DNA of 9,246 nt from Kofleriaceae bacterium (GTDB taxonomy: Bacteria > Myxococcota_A > Polyangia > Haliangiales > Haliangiaceae): NCBI GenBank assembly GCA_024642805.1, contig JAHEAK010000163.1, positions 1-9,246 of the forward strand, given 5' to 3'. Shown in pieces: positions 1 to 6,866 of this stretch (the first letter of the stretch is position 1; each line of letters starts with the position of its first letter). The notes below the pieces were generated by a model. That model was not told where the DNA came from, ran no database searches, and saw nothing but the letters and a program-made list of their open reading frames with translations. Made by a program: the position numbers and the translations under genes.

Positions 1-471
1 AGCGTGGGTGACCAGGTAGAGGTTCGAGAGCGTGGTCAGGTCGCGATCTTCGGTCTGGATTTCGGTGTGCAGAATGCCTCGCTCGGAAACTCTGCCGGCG
101 TGATCTTCGACGCGGATATAGTCGCCCAGTTGAAAGTTGCGAATCACTCGCAACATCAGTCCCGCCAGGGCATTGCCGAGGATGGTCGTGGACGAGAGCG
201 CGACGGCGGCCGTCACCAAGAGACCCAGCAGGCCGAGGAGCTGGCCGCGGGCAGCGTCGCCAATCGGCAGAGTCAAGATGGTCGCCACCGTCACCATGCC
301 GAAGGCGAGGAAGGTCGCCAGTGGACCCCACAGGCTCATCTTCGACTCGTTCTTGCGCTCGTTGCGTCGCCAGAGCGGGCGGTAACAGGCAACCACCAGC
401 GCTATGCCAAGGGCGAAGACGATGACAGTGGTCGACCACTGCGTCGCGGTGTTGACGATGTGCTGCCACAT
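1..471 (-). CDS. MscS-family mechanosensitive ion channel, N-terminal part (cut by window edge)
   Basis: Open frame read on the minus strand from ATG at 471 to the left edge, 157 residues with no stop in the window; an in-frame TGA lies just upstream (493-495), so the start is within the window. Three hydrophobic segments are visible, about residues 13-33, 48-70 and 77-108, the third being the Gly/Ala-rich pore-lining helix. It is followed by the MscS hallmark: GNALAGL (99-105), then FQLGDYIRV (113-121), G126-R-V, and an H-T-E-I-Q-T stretch (135-140) starting the beta domain. The usual PN of that domain is SN here (LTTLSNLYL, 145-153), as in a subgroup of small MscS-like channels. The family forms inner-membrane tension-gated pores that release solutes on hypo-osmotic shock. 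The gene begins 52 bases after the phaC stop on the same strand and could be its distal operon member or have its own promoter. The C-terminal domain is not visible. Confidence 0.9.
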   Translation of the reverse strand, partial: MWQHIVNTATQWSTTVIVFALGIALVVACYRPLWRRNERKNESKMSLWGPLATFLAFGMVTVATILTLPIGDAARGQLLGLLGLLVTAAVALSSTTILGNALAGLMLRVIRNFQLGDYIRVEDHAGRVSERGILHTEIQTEDRDLTTLSNLYLVTHA

Positions 472-486
472 GACGTGCCCACTGTA

Positions 487-519
487 GCACTCTCAAGCAG
501 TGCCTCGCCCGCAAGCGAG
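487..519 (-). other. two abutting short inverted repeats between phaC and the MscS-like gene
   Basis: The 52-base gap holds two small perfect inverted repeats side by side: GCACT/AGTGC (487-491 with 499-503, 7-base loop) and CTCGC/GCGAG (504-508 with 515-519, 6-base loop). They begin five bases after the phaC stop. There is no T-tract on either strand, so this is not a typical intrinsic terminator. They could stabilise the 3' end of the operon mRNA or attenuate read-through, but 5-bp stems are common by chance in GC-rich DNA. Confidence 0.25.
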
Positions 520-523
520 CTGG

Positions 524-1591
524 CTAGGAGAGCGTGTCGCCCGCGCCCGAGGCCAGCGCGCGGGACTGGTGCCTGGCTGCGACTTCTTCGTGCTCGATCC
601 ACCAGCTCGAGAGCTGAGGCCACAGGCCGCTTCGGGCCTTGCGTGAGACCACGGCACCGACATGGCCGCCGCTCAGATGGATGTGCGCTTTCTCGGCAGA
701 GGAGATGCGATCGAGCATGACGGTCGCACTTTCCTTGGGAACGATGTAATCGTGCTCGAAGGTGACAATGAGGGTCGGCGTGTGGATCGAGGACAGACGC
801 ACGGGCTCGCCGCTGAGCTTGATGGTCTCGTTCATGATGCCATCGTCGCGATACAGATCCTGAATGAGTGCGCGAAACACTTCGCCCGGAAAGTCGACGT
901 TGTCGTTGCCCCAGTGCTCGGTGGCTAGAAAGCCCTCGAGGAAGTCATCGTTGTCTGCTTTGTCGATGACGTTGGCGGCCTTCCACATGGCCAGGGTCGG
1001 CTTCATCATGTGAAAGCTTGCTTGCAGAAGTCTTGCTGGCACGTTGCCGAGTGCATCGACCATGGTGCTGACGTCGAACTCGGGGGTGCGGGTCCAGGTG
1101 CTGAGCATGCCCGCGGTGTCGTAGCGCAGGGGAGTGGCAATGGCGACGTGGGTCGCGACTCGCTCCGGTCGTCGCGCGATGTGCATGGTGGTCAAGATGC
1201 CGCCCATGCAGTAACCGAGCAGGTGCACTTGCTCGACGCCGGCCAGGCGAGCGGCCACGCGCGTCGCCCGGCCGATGTAGCGATCGGCCAGATCGTCGAG
1301 GGTCAGGAAGCGGTCTTCGGGGCCAGGGTTGCCCCAATCGAGAATGTAGACGTCGTGCCCTTCCTCGACGAGGTAGGCAACCATGCTCTTCTCAGGTGCC
1401 AGATCCAGAACGTAGTGGCGATTGATGAGCGAGGGAATCATCACGATGGGCCGTCTGTGCACGCGACCGCGCGCCCCACTGCGGTAGCGCAAGAGGCTCC
1501 ACTTGTTCTCTCGATGCACGACCTCAGCCGGCGTCGGCGCCACCACCGCCTTGCGCGTGGTCAAGCTGAGCAAGTTGCGCAGCCGGCTCAT
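524..1591 (-). CDS. phaC: poly(3-hydroxyalkanoate) synthase catalytic subunit, class III type (PhaC)
   Basis: A 355-residue protein, the usual size of class III PhaC (about 355-360) and far shorter than class I/II enzymes (about 560-600). PHA synthase polymerises (R)-3-hydroxyacyl-CoA into polyester at the granule surface, releasing CoA. The alpha/beta-hydrolase core carries a lipase-like box GYCMGG (126-131) with the catalytic cysteine C128 in place of serine. D281 lies in EHDYIVP and H310 in GGHVG. The spacing C-153-D-29-H equals that of the Allochromatium vinosum enzyme (C149, D302, H331) as I remember it, so the triad is intact. Other family stretches are IPSLINR (52-58) and LDWGNPG (84-90). 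Class III synthases need a PhaE partner; a short candidate lies two genes upstream. The ATG overlaps the stop of the acyl-CoA ligase gene as ATGA (1588-1591), implying coupled translation. It is the last gene of the tightly packed run. Confidence 0.93.
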   Translation of the reverse strand: MSRLRNLLSLTTRKAVVAPTPAEVVHRENKWSLLRYRSGARGRVHRRPIVMIPSLINRHYVLDLAPEKSMVAYLVEEGHDVYILDWGNPGPEDRFLTLDDLADRYIGRATRVAARLAGVEQVHLLGYCMGGILTTMHIARRPERVATHVAIATPLRYDTAGMLSTWTRTPEFDVSTMVDALGNVPARLLQASFHMMKPTLAMWKAANVIDKADNDDFLEGFLATEHWGNDNVDFPGEVFRALIQDLYRDDGIMNETIKLSGEPVRLSSIHTPTLIVTFEHDYIVPKESATVMLDRISSAEKAHIHLSGGHVGAVVSRKARSGLWPQLSSWWIEHEEVAARHQSRALASGAGDTLS

Positions 1592-3159
1592 GCGCGCTTC
1601 TCGGGCTCGCTGTAGAGATTCTCGAAGACGTCACGGTGATGCTCGTAGATCTTCTTGCGGCGAATCTTGAGACTCGAGGTCAGAAGCTCACTCTCGACGC
1701 TGAGCGGGCTGCTCATCACGGCAAAGTTCTTGATGGTCTCGAAGCGAGCCAGCTTGCCGTTGACGTCCTCGACGCGATCCGCAAGCAGCTTGCGAACAGC
1801 TTGCTCGGAAGCATCACTGCCCAGGTGCGCCTGGATGTTGCTCTGATTGGGCCAGATACCGGCGACCAGGTACTTCTTGCCATCGCCATAGACCACGACG
1901 TGATCCATATACGGGTCATCTTGAAAGAGCATCTCGATGTTGGCGGGTGGAATGTTCTTGCCGCCAGCGGTGACCAGGATTTCCTTCTTGCGACCGATGA
2001 TGCGCAGGAAGCCGTCGTCATCGAGCGAGCCCAAATCGCCAGTCTTGAACCAGCCGTCCTCGGTGAAGGCTTCGGCGCTGGCTACGGGATCTTTGTAGTA
2101 GCCAGAAAAGACGTTGGGACCACGGGCCTGAATCTCGGAGTCTTCGGCGATGCGCAACTGCACCGATGGCAGAGCCTTGCCGACCGAGTCGAGGCGATAA
2201 TCGTTGGGGCGGTTGATGGTCAGCGTCGGCGCGGTCTCGGTGAGGCCATAGCCCTCGACGATGAGGCAGCCCATCTCGAGGTAGAGCTCTTTGACTTCTC
2301 GATTGAGTCCCGCTCCGCCCGAGAGACAAAAGCGCAAGCGACCACCGGTGAGACGTCGCAGCTCTTCGACCGGCTTGGCGTGCATGCGCGCGCGACCGGC
2401 TAGCTTTTCCCAGTAGGCGGGCACGCTCATGAAGACGGTCGGCTTGAGCGTCGGCATGAGATCGAGCACCTCGGCGGGTGTGACGATGTAGCTTGTGAAG
2501 CCGAGGGAGTTGCCAAGGCAAAGCTCGCCGAAGCCGAAGATGTGGCTCATGGGCAGCCACAGAAGATCGATGGCGTCCTCGTGCAAGAGAGGCTGATTGC
2601 TGCGCAGCCAATCGACCGCATTGGTGCCGACGTTGCCGTGGGTCAGAGGTACGCCCTTGGGCACGCCGGTGGTGCCACTGGTGTAGAGCATCAGCGCGAT
2701 GTCGTCGAGGCCGATGCTGGCCAGACGCTCATCGAACTCGCTGGCGCGATCCTGGCCGTAGGCCGCCACCTCCTGCCAGCGCAGCGTCTTGCCGTCGCTG
2801 ATGCGGCGCAGCCCCTCGTGGTCGAAGATGAGCTTGGCATCGCTGTGCCCGACGATGTAGTCGCACTGCGCCTTGGTGGAGGCCGGGTAGATAGGGACCA
2901 GCACGGCGCCGATGCTCTGCACCGCCAGCGCCGCCGATGCCCATTCGAGGCTGTTGTGCGCGTAGATTGCGCAGGTATCTCCTGGCCGGATGCCGAGGGA
3001 GAGCAGGCACATGCCGAGCTGGCGAACCTTGTCGCCGAACTGATTCCAGGACACCGCCTCGGGAATGTAGAAGCGCGGCTTGTCGCCATAGCGCTCGATC
3101 GCATCGAAGAGGATGTGAGGTGCGGTCCTCGCTTGCAGGATGTGGTCGATGTTCATCAT
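1588..3159 (-). CDS. long-chain fatty-acid/hydroxyacid--CoA ligase (AMP-forming)
   Basis: A 523-residue ANL-superfamily adenylating enzyme. It activates a carboxylic acid to acyl-AMP and then to acyl-CoA in the cytosol. All core motifs are present: the P-loop YTSGTTGVPKG (159-169), LPMSHIFGF (202-210), YGLTET (304-309), TGDLG (373-377), the hinge GRKKEILVTAGGKNIPP (389-405) and the A10 region LTSSLKIRRKK (493-503) with the likely catalytic K498. The overall look, with WFKTGDLG, GGKNIPP and SSLK.RR, is that of bacterial long-chain (FadD15/FACS-like) ligases rather than acetyl-CoA synthetases; chain length cannot be read from sequence. It lies between the PhaE-like gene and phaC with 4-base ATGA overlaps on both sides, so it probably feeds acyl-CoA to the synthase. 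The reading begins with two consecutive Met codons (3159 and 3156); the first makes ATGA and the second TGATG with the upstream stop, so either may be used. Confidence 0.93.
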   Translation of the reverse strand: MMNIDHILQARTAPHILFDAIERYGDKPRFYIPEAVSWNQFGDKVRQLGMCLLSLGIRPGDTCAIYAHNSLEWASAALAVQSIGAVLVPIYPASTKAQCDYIVGHSDAKLIFDHEGLRRISDGKTLRWQEVAAYGQDRASEFDERLASIGLDDIALMLYTSGTTGVPKGVPLTHGNVGTNAVDWLRSNQPLLHEDAIDLLWLPMSHIFGFGELCLGNSLGFTSYIVTPAEVLDLMPTLKPTVFMSVPAYWEKLAGRARMHAKPVEELRRLTGGRLRFCLSGGAGLNREVKELYLEMGCLIVEGYGLTETAPTLTINRPNDYRLDSVGKALPSVQLRIAEDSEIQARGPNVFSGYYKDPVASAEAFTEDGWFKTGDLGSLDDDGFLRIIGRKKEILVTAGGKNIPPANIEMLFQDDPYMDHVVVYGDGKKYLVAGIWPNQSNIQAHLGSDASEQAVRKLLADRVEDVNGKLARFETIKNFAVMSSPLSVESELLTSSLKIRRKKIYEHHRDVFENLYSEPEKRA

Positions 3160-3449
3160 CGAGCGTCTCGCAGGTTGACGATCTCTTCTTGCAGATCGAG
3201 GATTCGACTCTCGAGCTGATTGATGCGGTGCAGGGTGACTTCTTGATCGCCGCGAGTGGTGAGGCCGAGGGAATGCACGCGTCGGCTCAGCCAGCCACTG
3301 GTGCTGCTCTTGGCCTTCATCACCATGTGCATCACGGTCGCCGAAGGGCCAAGCACGTTTGGATTTTGCAGCGCCTCGTCGAGGTATTCGGCTGTCGATG
3401 CTTCCCAGCGGTCAAATCCGCCCTTCAAGAGTTTCCACGCGTTCATCAT
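3156..3449 (-). CDS. phaE: short PhaE-like PHA synthase partner / phasin-like coiled-coil protein
   Basis: A 97-residue soluble protein with no signal peptide. The first part is a likely amphipathic helix (about 5-28, including FDRWEAST at 12-19). A middle section with VLGPSATVMHMVMKAK (32-47) follows. Then comes GLTTRGD (62-68) leading into a C-terminal coiled coil with clean heptad a/d residues I76, L79, I83, L86, I90 and L93. A turn of the type L-x-T/S-R-x-D followed by a coiled coil of the type R-I-x-x-L-E is what ends PhaE subunits and many phasins. Canonical PhaE is about 350 residues, so this would be a minimal version keeping only the terminal part. I infer it binds or activates PhaC, or coats the granule. 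Its stop overlaps the ligase start (ATGA). Two start codons exist (3449, 3446); see the ribosome-binding-site entry. The identification rests on the terminal motif plus position, so it is moderate. Confidence 0.6.
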   Translation of the reverse strand: MMNAWKLLKGGFDRWEASTAEYLDEALQNPNVLGPSATVMHMVMKAKSSTSGWLSRRVHSLGLTTRGDQEVTLHRINQLESRILDLQEEIVNLRDAR

Positions 3450-3451
3450 TG

Positions 3452-3457
3452 TCCCCT
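3452..3457 (-). promoter_or_regulatory. ribosome binding site AGGGGA of the PhaE-like gene
   Basis: The purine run AGGGGA on the minus strand overlaps the TAG stop of the upstream lipoprotein gene (3456-3458). It is 2 bases from the first ATG (3449) and 5 bases from the second ATG (3446), so spacing favours the second Met. The gap between the two genes is only 6 bases, which argues for co-transcription of the envelope genes with the PHA genes. Confidence 0.6.
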
Positions 3458-4271
3458 ATAGACTAAATCGCCACAGCTCGGCTGCGTCAGAGAAGTTGGC
3501 CTCGGATTCATCGTCCTGGCTGACCACCCGAGCAATCTCCCCGAAACACTCGGATACCAGGCTCAGCTGCTGCCTCTTGATGACTAGGCCTGCGGCGCCT
3601 GAGTCGCTTGTCACTTCGGTGTGCACGCGAAAGCTGTGCGTGAAGCGCAGGTGTGGCAGAGCCACGGAGTCGATGCTGGTGACCTCGACCGCATAGCGAT
3701 CGCTGCCGTTGTAAGGCACGGCTTCAAATTGCCCAACGACGGCGCTCTCCGTGACAAAGCTCTGCCCGACTGTGAGCGGGAAGCGGTACAGGTCGATGGG
3801 GGTCTGGTAGTGCAGAAGGGTGTAGTCCTCCTGCGTGGAGGCGATACCAACCAGGCGGATGGCCTCATCGCTCGACTGCAGAATGCCAACCGCCTGGCCC
3901 TCGAAATCAAGGGGAACGACGATGCTGCTGGCGGGAAACTCGGCCGCGAACCACTGCTCGCCGAGGGCCGATGCTTCCAGTGCGTACTTGCGCTCGCCAG
4001 CGACCTGCGCACTCAAGTCGAGATCGCTACCACTGGTGTCGACGGTGGTGTTCTGCGCGACCAGGTAGCTCACGACGGTGCCGAGGAAGGTTGGCATCTC
4101 TGCGCGAGTGAGCTGATCGTCGAGGTCGGGCAGGCAATCACTCGTTGGCGGTGGTCCACCATCGGGGCCGAAAGGCGTGCGGTTGTCGGAACAGGCCGCG
4201 AGGGTCTGAGCGACGAGCGGCAGAACAAGGCTGATGGCTAGAGCTTGGAATCGCATGGCGGTACTACCCAT
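3456..4271 (-). CDS. lipoprotein 2 of a paralogous pair, unknown function
   Basis: A 271-residue predicted lipoprotein that I do not recognise as a named family. Residues 6-26 form a signal peptide ending in lipobox LAAC with the lipidated cysteine at C27. A short Gly/Pro linker (34-43) follows, then a domain of about 225 residues rich in alternating hydrophobic residues, probably beta-structured. It is clearly related to lipoprotein 1 at the head of the operon. Both have C-x8-TR.E.P (C46, T55), V/F-DTSG (78-81), W-x4-FP (W107, F112) and a C-terminal VSEC (239-242) followed by exactly 29 residues in each protein with F-S-x-x-A-E near the end. C46 and C242 align in both and could form a disulfide. 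The ATG at 4271 shares its A with the stop of the barrel gene (TGATG); Met6 (4256) would give a tighter signal peptide. It lies 6 bases before the PhaE-like gene. Confidence 0.82.
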   Translation of the reverse strand: MGSTAMRFQALAISLVLPLVAQTLAACSDNRTPFGPDGGPPPTSDCLPDLDDQLTRAEMPTFLGTVVSYLVAQNTTVDTSGSDLDLSAQVAGERKYALEASALGEQWFAAEFPASSIVVPLDFEGQAVGILQSSDEAIRLVGIASTQEDYTLLHYQTPIDLYRFPLTVGQSFVTESAVVGQFEAVPYNGSDRYAVEVTSIDSVALPHLRFTHSFRVHTEVTSDSGAAGLVIKRQQLSLVSECFGEIARVVSQDDESEANFSDAAELWRFSL

Positions 4272-5863
4272 CAGAAGGGAAAGAGCAGCTGGAGGCGCGC
4301 CAGCTGGGCGGATCGGGCATCCAGGCCTGCCTGGGGATTGTCAAAGGCACCCAGCGGCAACAAGAGCGCGTACTCGAGAGAGGCGACCAGGCCGTCTCTG
4401 CTCTCGTAGCGCAGGCTCGGGTCGACCTCGACGCCAAGAGCGCGCTCGCCAGAGGGTGTGCTGGCGGCTTCCACGGCCCACGAGGCAATGGCTGCGCCCT
4501 GGAAGATGAGCTTGGCACCGCCAGCGTCGGCGATGGGGAAGCGCACATGCGGCCGCAGGTAGATGGCGTCGGTGACCGTGCCGATGATCTCGCGAAACAA
4601 GATCTGATCAACGCGATAGTCGGAGTGAAAGCGAAAGTTGTCGACGCGGGTGTCGAAGGGCAGGTCGGCTTGCAGGCCATCCAGATCGCCAGGCTGCGCG
4701 GGGCCATCTGCGGCGCTCGGAAAGGCACCAAAGCCGGGCGAGGGATCGCCGCTGGCAAATCCCGCGTTGAGTCCAAGCGTGGCGCTGGCGACATCGAAAT
4801 CACTTTCGAGGGCGGCGCCGAACTGATCTGAAGTGGCTGGATCGTAGAACTCGACGCCTGGCAAGAGCGAGCTTTGCTCGATAGAGGCCGTGAGGTAGGC
4901 GGCCTCTAGCTCGATGCGGTAGCCAGCACCGCCCAGTCGAAACCACAGGTCACTGGCAGTCGCCGAGTAGCCGCGCGCGACCACGTCGCCTGGCACGAAC
5001 ATGCTGGGAGCGCTGCCCAGGTAGCTGGCTGGAATGTCCTTGTCCTGGCTGCGATGGCTGAGATAAGCGCCGTACTCGATGTTGGTGCGGCCGCCACGGG
5101 CGCGTCGCTCGCGAGCCATCGGCGTGTGGTAGCGCATGAAGGCGACGGTCACGCTGCTGACCTCATCGCTAGGTTCGACATCGATGAGTCGCGACGAGCT
5201 GCGGTCGCTTTGCTGTGCGCCCGAGGCCGAGATGTCGTAGGCGAGGGCGAAGAGGTGATCGAAGAGGGGCGTGACGAAAGCGATGCGATCGGCGGCGTCG
5301 CCACCGTCGCAGTCCTCGCAATCGCCGCCGTTTGCGACCATGCCAAGGCCCCACTGACTTCCCTGGCGACCAATGGTCAGAACTCCGATGGGCAGCACGG
5401 CCTCGCCATAGGCGCGCTTGATACGCAGCGCTTGTAGTGGCGAATCCTGCCCGGCCGAGGCCCCAGGCGTGCCGTCGCGCAGGTTGGGCGTCGAGCCAAG
5501 GCTCAAGTTATCCAGAAGGTCGGCGCGCACGACCGCCGAGACGCCCGTGCCCGGGCCGCGCAGGCGCAGATCGGTGCGCAGACGCATGTTGGCGCCGTGC
5601 AAAGCCTGGGCGCTTGGATCACCTAGAGGCACGGGAAAGAGCGCTTTTCCGCTGGGCGTGAGCCCGCGATCGAGATCGAAGTTGTACAGGGTCTCGCCCC
5701 GACCTCGGAAGTAACCGGTGATCTCGACGCTGCCCTCTTCGTTGGCGCCGGCAAAGGTCATGTCGCCGCTGGCGATCGACTCGGTAAAGCCGGCGCGATC
5801 CGCATGGGCGTGGCTGGCCAAGGCACAGAGGCCGAGGCCAGCGATGAGTGCGCGAGTCTTCAT
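4271..5863 (-). CDS. predicted outer-membrane beta-barrel protein
   Basis: About 530 residues from the chosen start. A clean Sec signal peptide MKTRALIAGLGLCALASHAHA ends with AHA at 19-21. The frame stays open to an ATG at 5926, but that would put 21 extra residues before the signal and overlap the hydrolase gene, so 5863 (4 bases after the hydrolase stop) is preferred. The mature part has many short amphipathic strands, conserved-looking blocks TGYFRGRGETLYNFDLDRG (49-67), NMRLRTDLRLRG (92-103), DLLDNLSLGSTPN (115-127), GRQGSQWGLGM (165-175), and ends in LQLLFPF, a typical C-terminal aromatic recognition strand for barrel assembly. It resembles a barrel family I remember from deltaproteobacterial genomes (TIGR04551-like); I cannot confirm this without a search. 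A loop at about 180-193 is dense in Asp and has C182-x2-C185. A porin or long-chain substrate channel role is inferred from the neighbouring lipid and PHA genes. Confidence 0.83.
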   Translation of the reverse strand: MKTRALIAGLGLCALASHAHADRAGFTESIASGDMTFAGANEEGSVEITGYFRGRGETLYNFDLDRGLTPSGKALFPVPLGDPSAQALHGANMRLRTDLRLRGPGTGVSAVVRADLLDNLSLGSTPNLRDGTPGASAGQDSPLQALRIKRAYGEAVLPIGVLTIGRQGSQWGLGMVANGGDCEDCDGGDAADRIAFVTPLFDHLFALAYDISASGAQQSDRSSSRLIDVEPSDEVSSVTVAFMRYHTPMARERRARGGRTNIEYGAYLSHRSQDKDIPASYLGSAPSMFVPGDVVARGYSATASDLWFRLGGAGYRIELEAAYLTASIEQSSLLPGVEFYDPATSDQFGAALESDFDVASATLGLNAGFASGDPSPGFGAFPSAADGPAQPGDLDGLQADLPFDTRVDNFRFHSDYRVDQILFREIIGTVTDAIYLRPHVRFPIADAGGAKLIFQGAAIASWAVEAASTPSGERALGVEVDPSLRYESRDGLVASLEYALLLPLGAFDNPQAGLDARSAQLARLQLLFPF

Positions 5864-5867
5864 GGCG

Positions 5868-6866
5868 CTACAGGGCCTCATCGCTTCCATCGAGCTTGGC
5901 GGGTGGCGCTTCGTGCTGCTCGGCATCTCCGAGATCGTGCTCGGCTGCGCTGCTCTCCACCTTGGCGCTCACGAGCTCGACCGCGAGGAAGCGGGCCAGG
6001 TCGCGGGTCGTCGCGTCAGCGGCTTCGATCATTGGAATGTGACCGCAGCGGGGATAGACCTTGAGCTCGGCGTTGGGCAGATCCACAGACAAGCGCTCAC
6101 CAAAGTGCAGGCGAGCCACGCGATCCTCACGCCCCCAGAGCAAGAGTGTGGGCTGCTTAATGGTGTGATAGCGCTTCTGAATGGCCGCGTAGTGCTGATC
6201 GCGAACGGCGGTGAGCGCGGCTGCCTTGGTACCGGGGCGCGAGAAGAGCTCTTCGACCGCTTCGATGCGGCTCTGCGGGACCTTGCTGGCGTCGTAGTAG
6301 GCGTGCTGCACTTGTTCTTCCATGCGCTCGCCGTAGAAGGCCGAGAAGAGCAGCTCACCCACGCCCCAGGCGCGTGCCCACAAGAAGAAGGGCGGCAACT
6401 GCTCTTCGTAGATCCAGGCGCCGTAGAGGGCCAGGCGATGCACGCGCTCGGGTGCCTGCAACGCCAGCGCAAGGGTCACCGACGCGCCCCAGGAGTGACC
6501 GACGATGTCTGCTTTGTCGACGCCGAGCATGGTCATCAACAGTAAGACCAGGCGAGCTTGCTCGGATGGCGAGTAGTTTCCTTCGGGGCGCGAGGTCCAG
6601 CCGAAGCCTTTTAGATCGACGGCGATGACCCGGTGATCTTCCGCCAAGACCGGCGTGACGTTGTGCCAGATCTCGAGCGAGGAGCCAAAACCGTGGATGA
6701 GTACGACCGCCGGCCCCTTGCCATCATCGGTGTAGTGCATGCGAACGCCATCGACCGTGAGGAACTTGGCGTCCGCGGGGGCGTTGGGCATGGGCCCGGG
6801 GTGAAAAGAATGACAACCAAATGCGAACATGACGAGCCCTAGCAGGATGAAGAGTTGCTTTCGCAT
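5868..6866 (-). CDS. exported alpha/beta hydrolase, probable lipoprotein
   Basis: A 332-residue alpha/beta-hydrolase fold protein with an N-terminal export signal (1-17) followed by C18. The -3 to +1 sequence is A-F-G-C, which is a weak lipobox, so it is either lipid-anchored or membrane-tethered. The hydrolase features are complete: oxyanion loop HGFGSS (58-63), nucleophile elbow GHSWGAS (123-129) with S125, acid D248 in GREDRV, and H276 in CGHIPMIE. A cap region lies roughly at 150-235. This pattern fits esterases, epoxide hydrolases and related C-C or ester hydrolases; it lacks a specific depolymerase signature that I can name. About 35 residues at the C-terminus (298-332) are a polar tail rich in Ala, Glu and Asp. 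Its ATG shares one base with the stop of lipoprotein 1 (TGATG, 6864-6868). The substrate is unknown; hydrolysis of lipids or hydroxyalkanoate esters at the envelope is a guess from context. Confidence 0.9.
   Translation of the reverse strand: MRKQLFILLGLVMFAFGCHSFHPGPMPNAPADAKFLTVDGVRMHYTDDGKGPAVVLIHGFGSSLEIWHNVTPVLAEDHRVIAVDLKGFGWTSRPEGNYSPSEQARLVLLLMTMLGVDKADIVGHSWGASVTLALALQAPERVHRLALYGAWIYEEQLPPFFLWARAWGVGELLFSAFYGERMEEQVQHAYYDASKVPQSRIEAVEELFSRPGTKAAALTAVRDQHYAAIQKRYHTIKQPTLLLWGREDRVARLHFGERLSVDLPNAELKVYPRCGHIPMIEAADATTRDLARFLAVELVSAKVESSAAEHDLGDAEQHEAPPAKLDGSDEAL

Noticed and set aside
1636..2403. Plus-strand open frame of 255 codons opposite the acyl-CoA ligase, with similar ones at 2542-3219, 1010-1615 and 4-720
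   Set aside because: They mirror the frames of clear conserved genes on the minus strand, show no domain or motif, and are expected in GC-rich DNA.
2598..2606. TGC-TGC-GCA inside the ligase gene as a PhaR site
   Set aside because: Only the core matches; the flanking positions of the motif fail and it lies within coding sequence.
5864..5926. Longer start for the barrel protein at 5926
   Set aside because: It would add 21 residues before a textbook signal peptide and overlap the hydrolase gene by 59 bases.
5718..6545. Plus-strand open frame of 275 codons across the barrel/hydrolase boundary
   Set aside because: It overlaps two well-supported genes, has no recognisable fold and no ribosome binding site of note; treated as a shadow.
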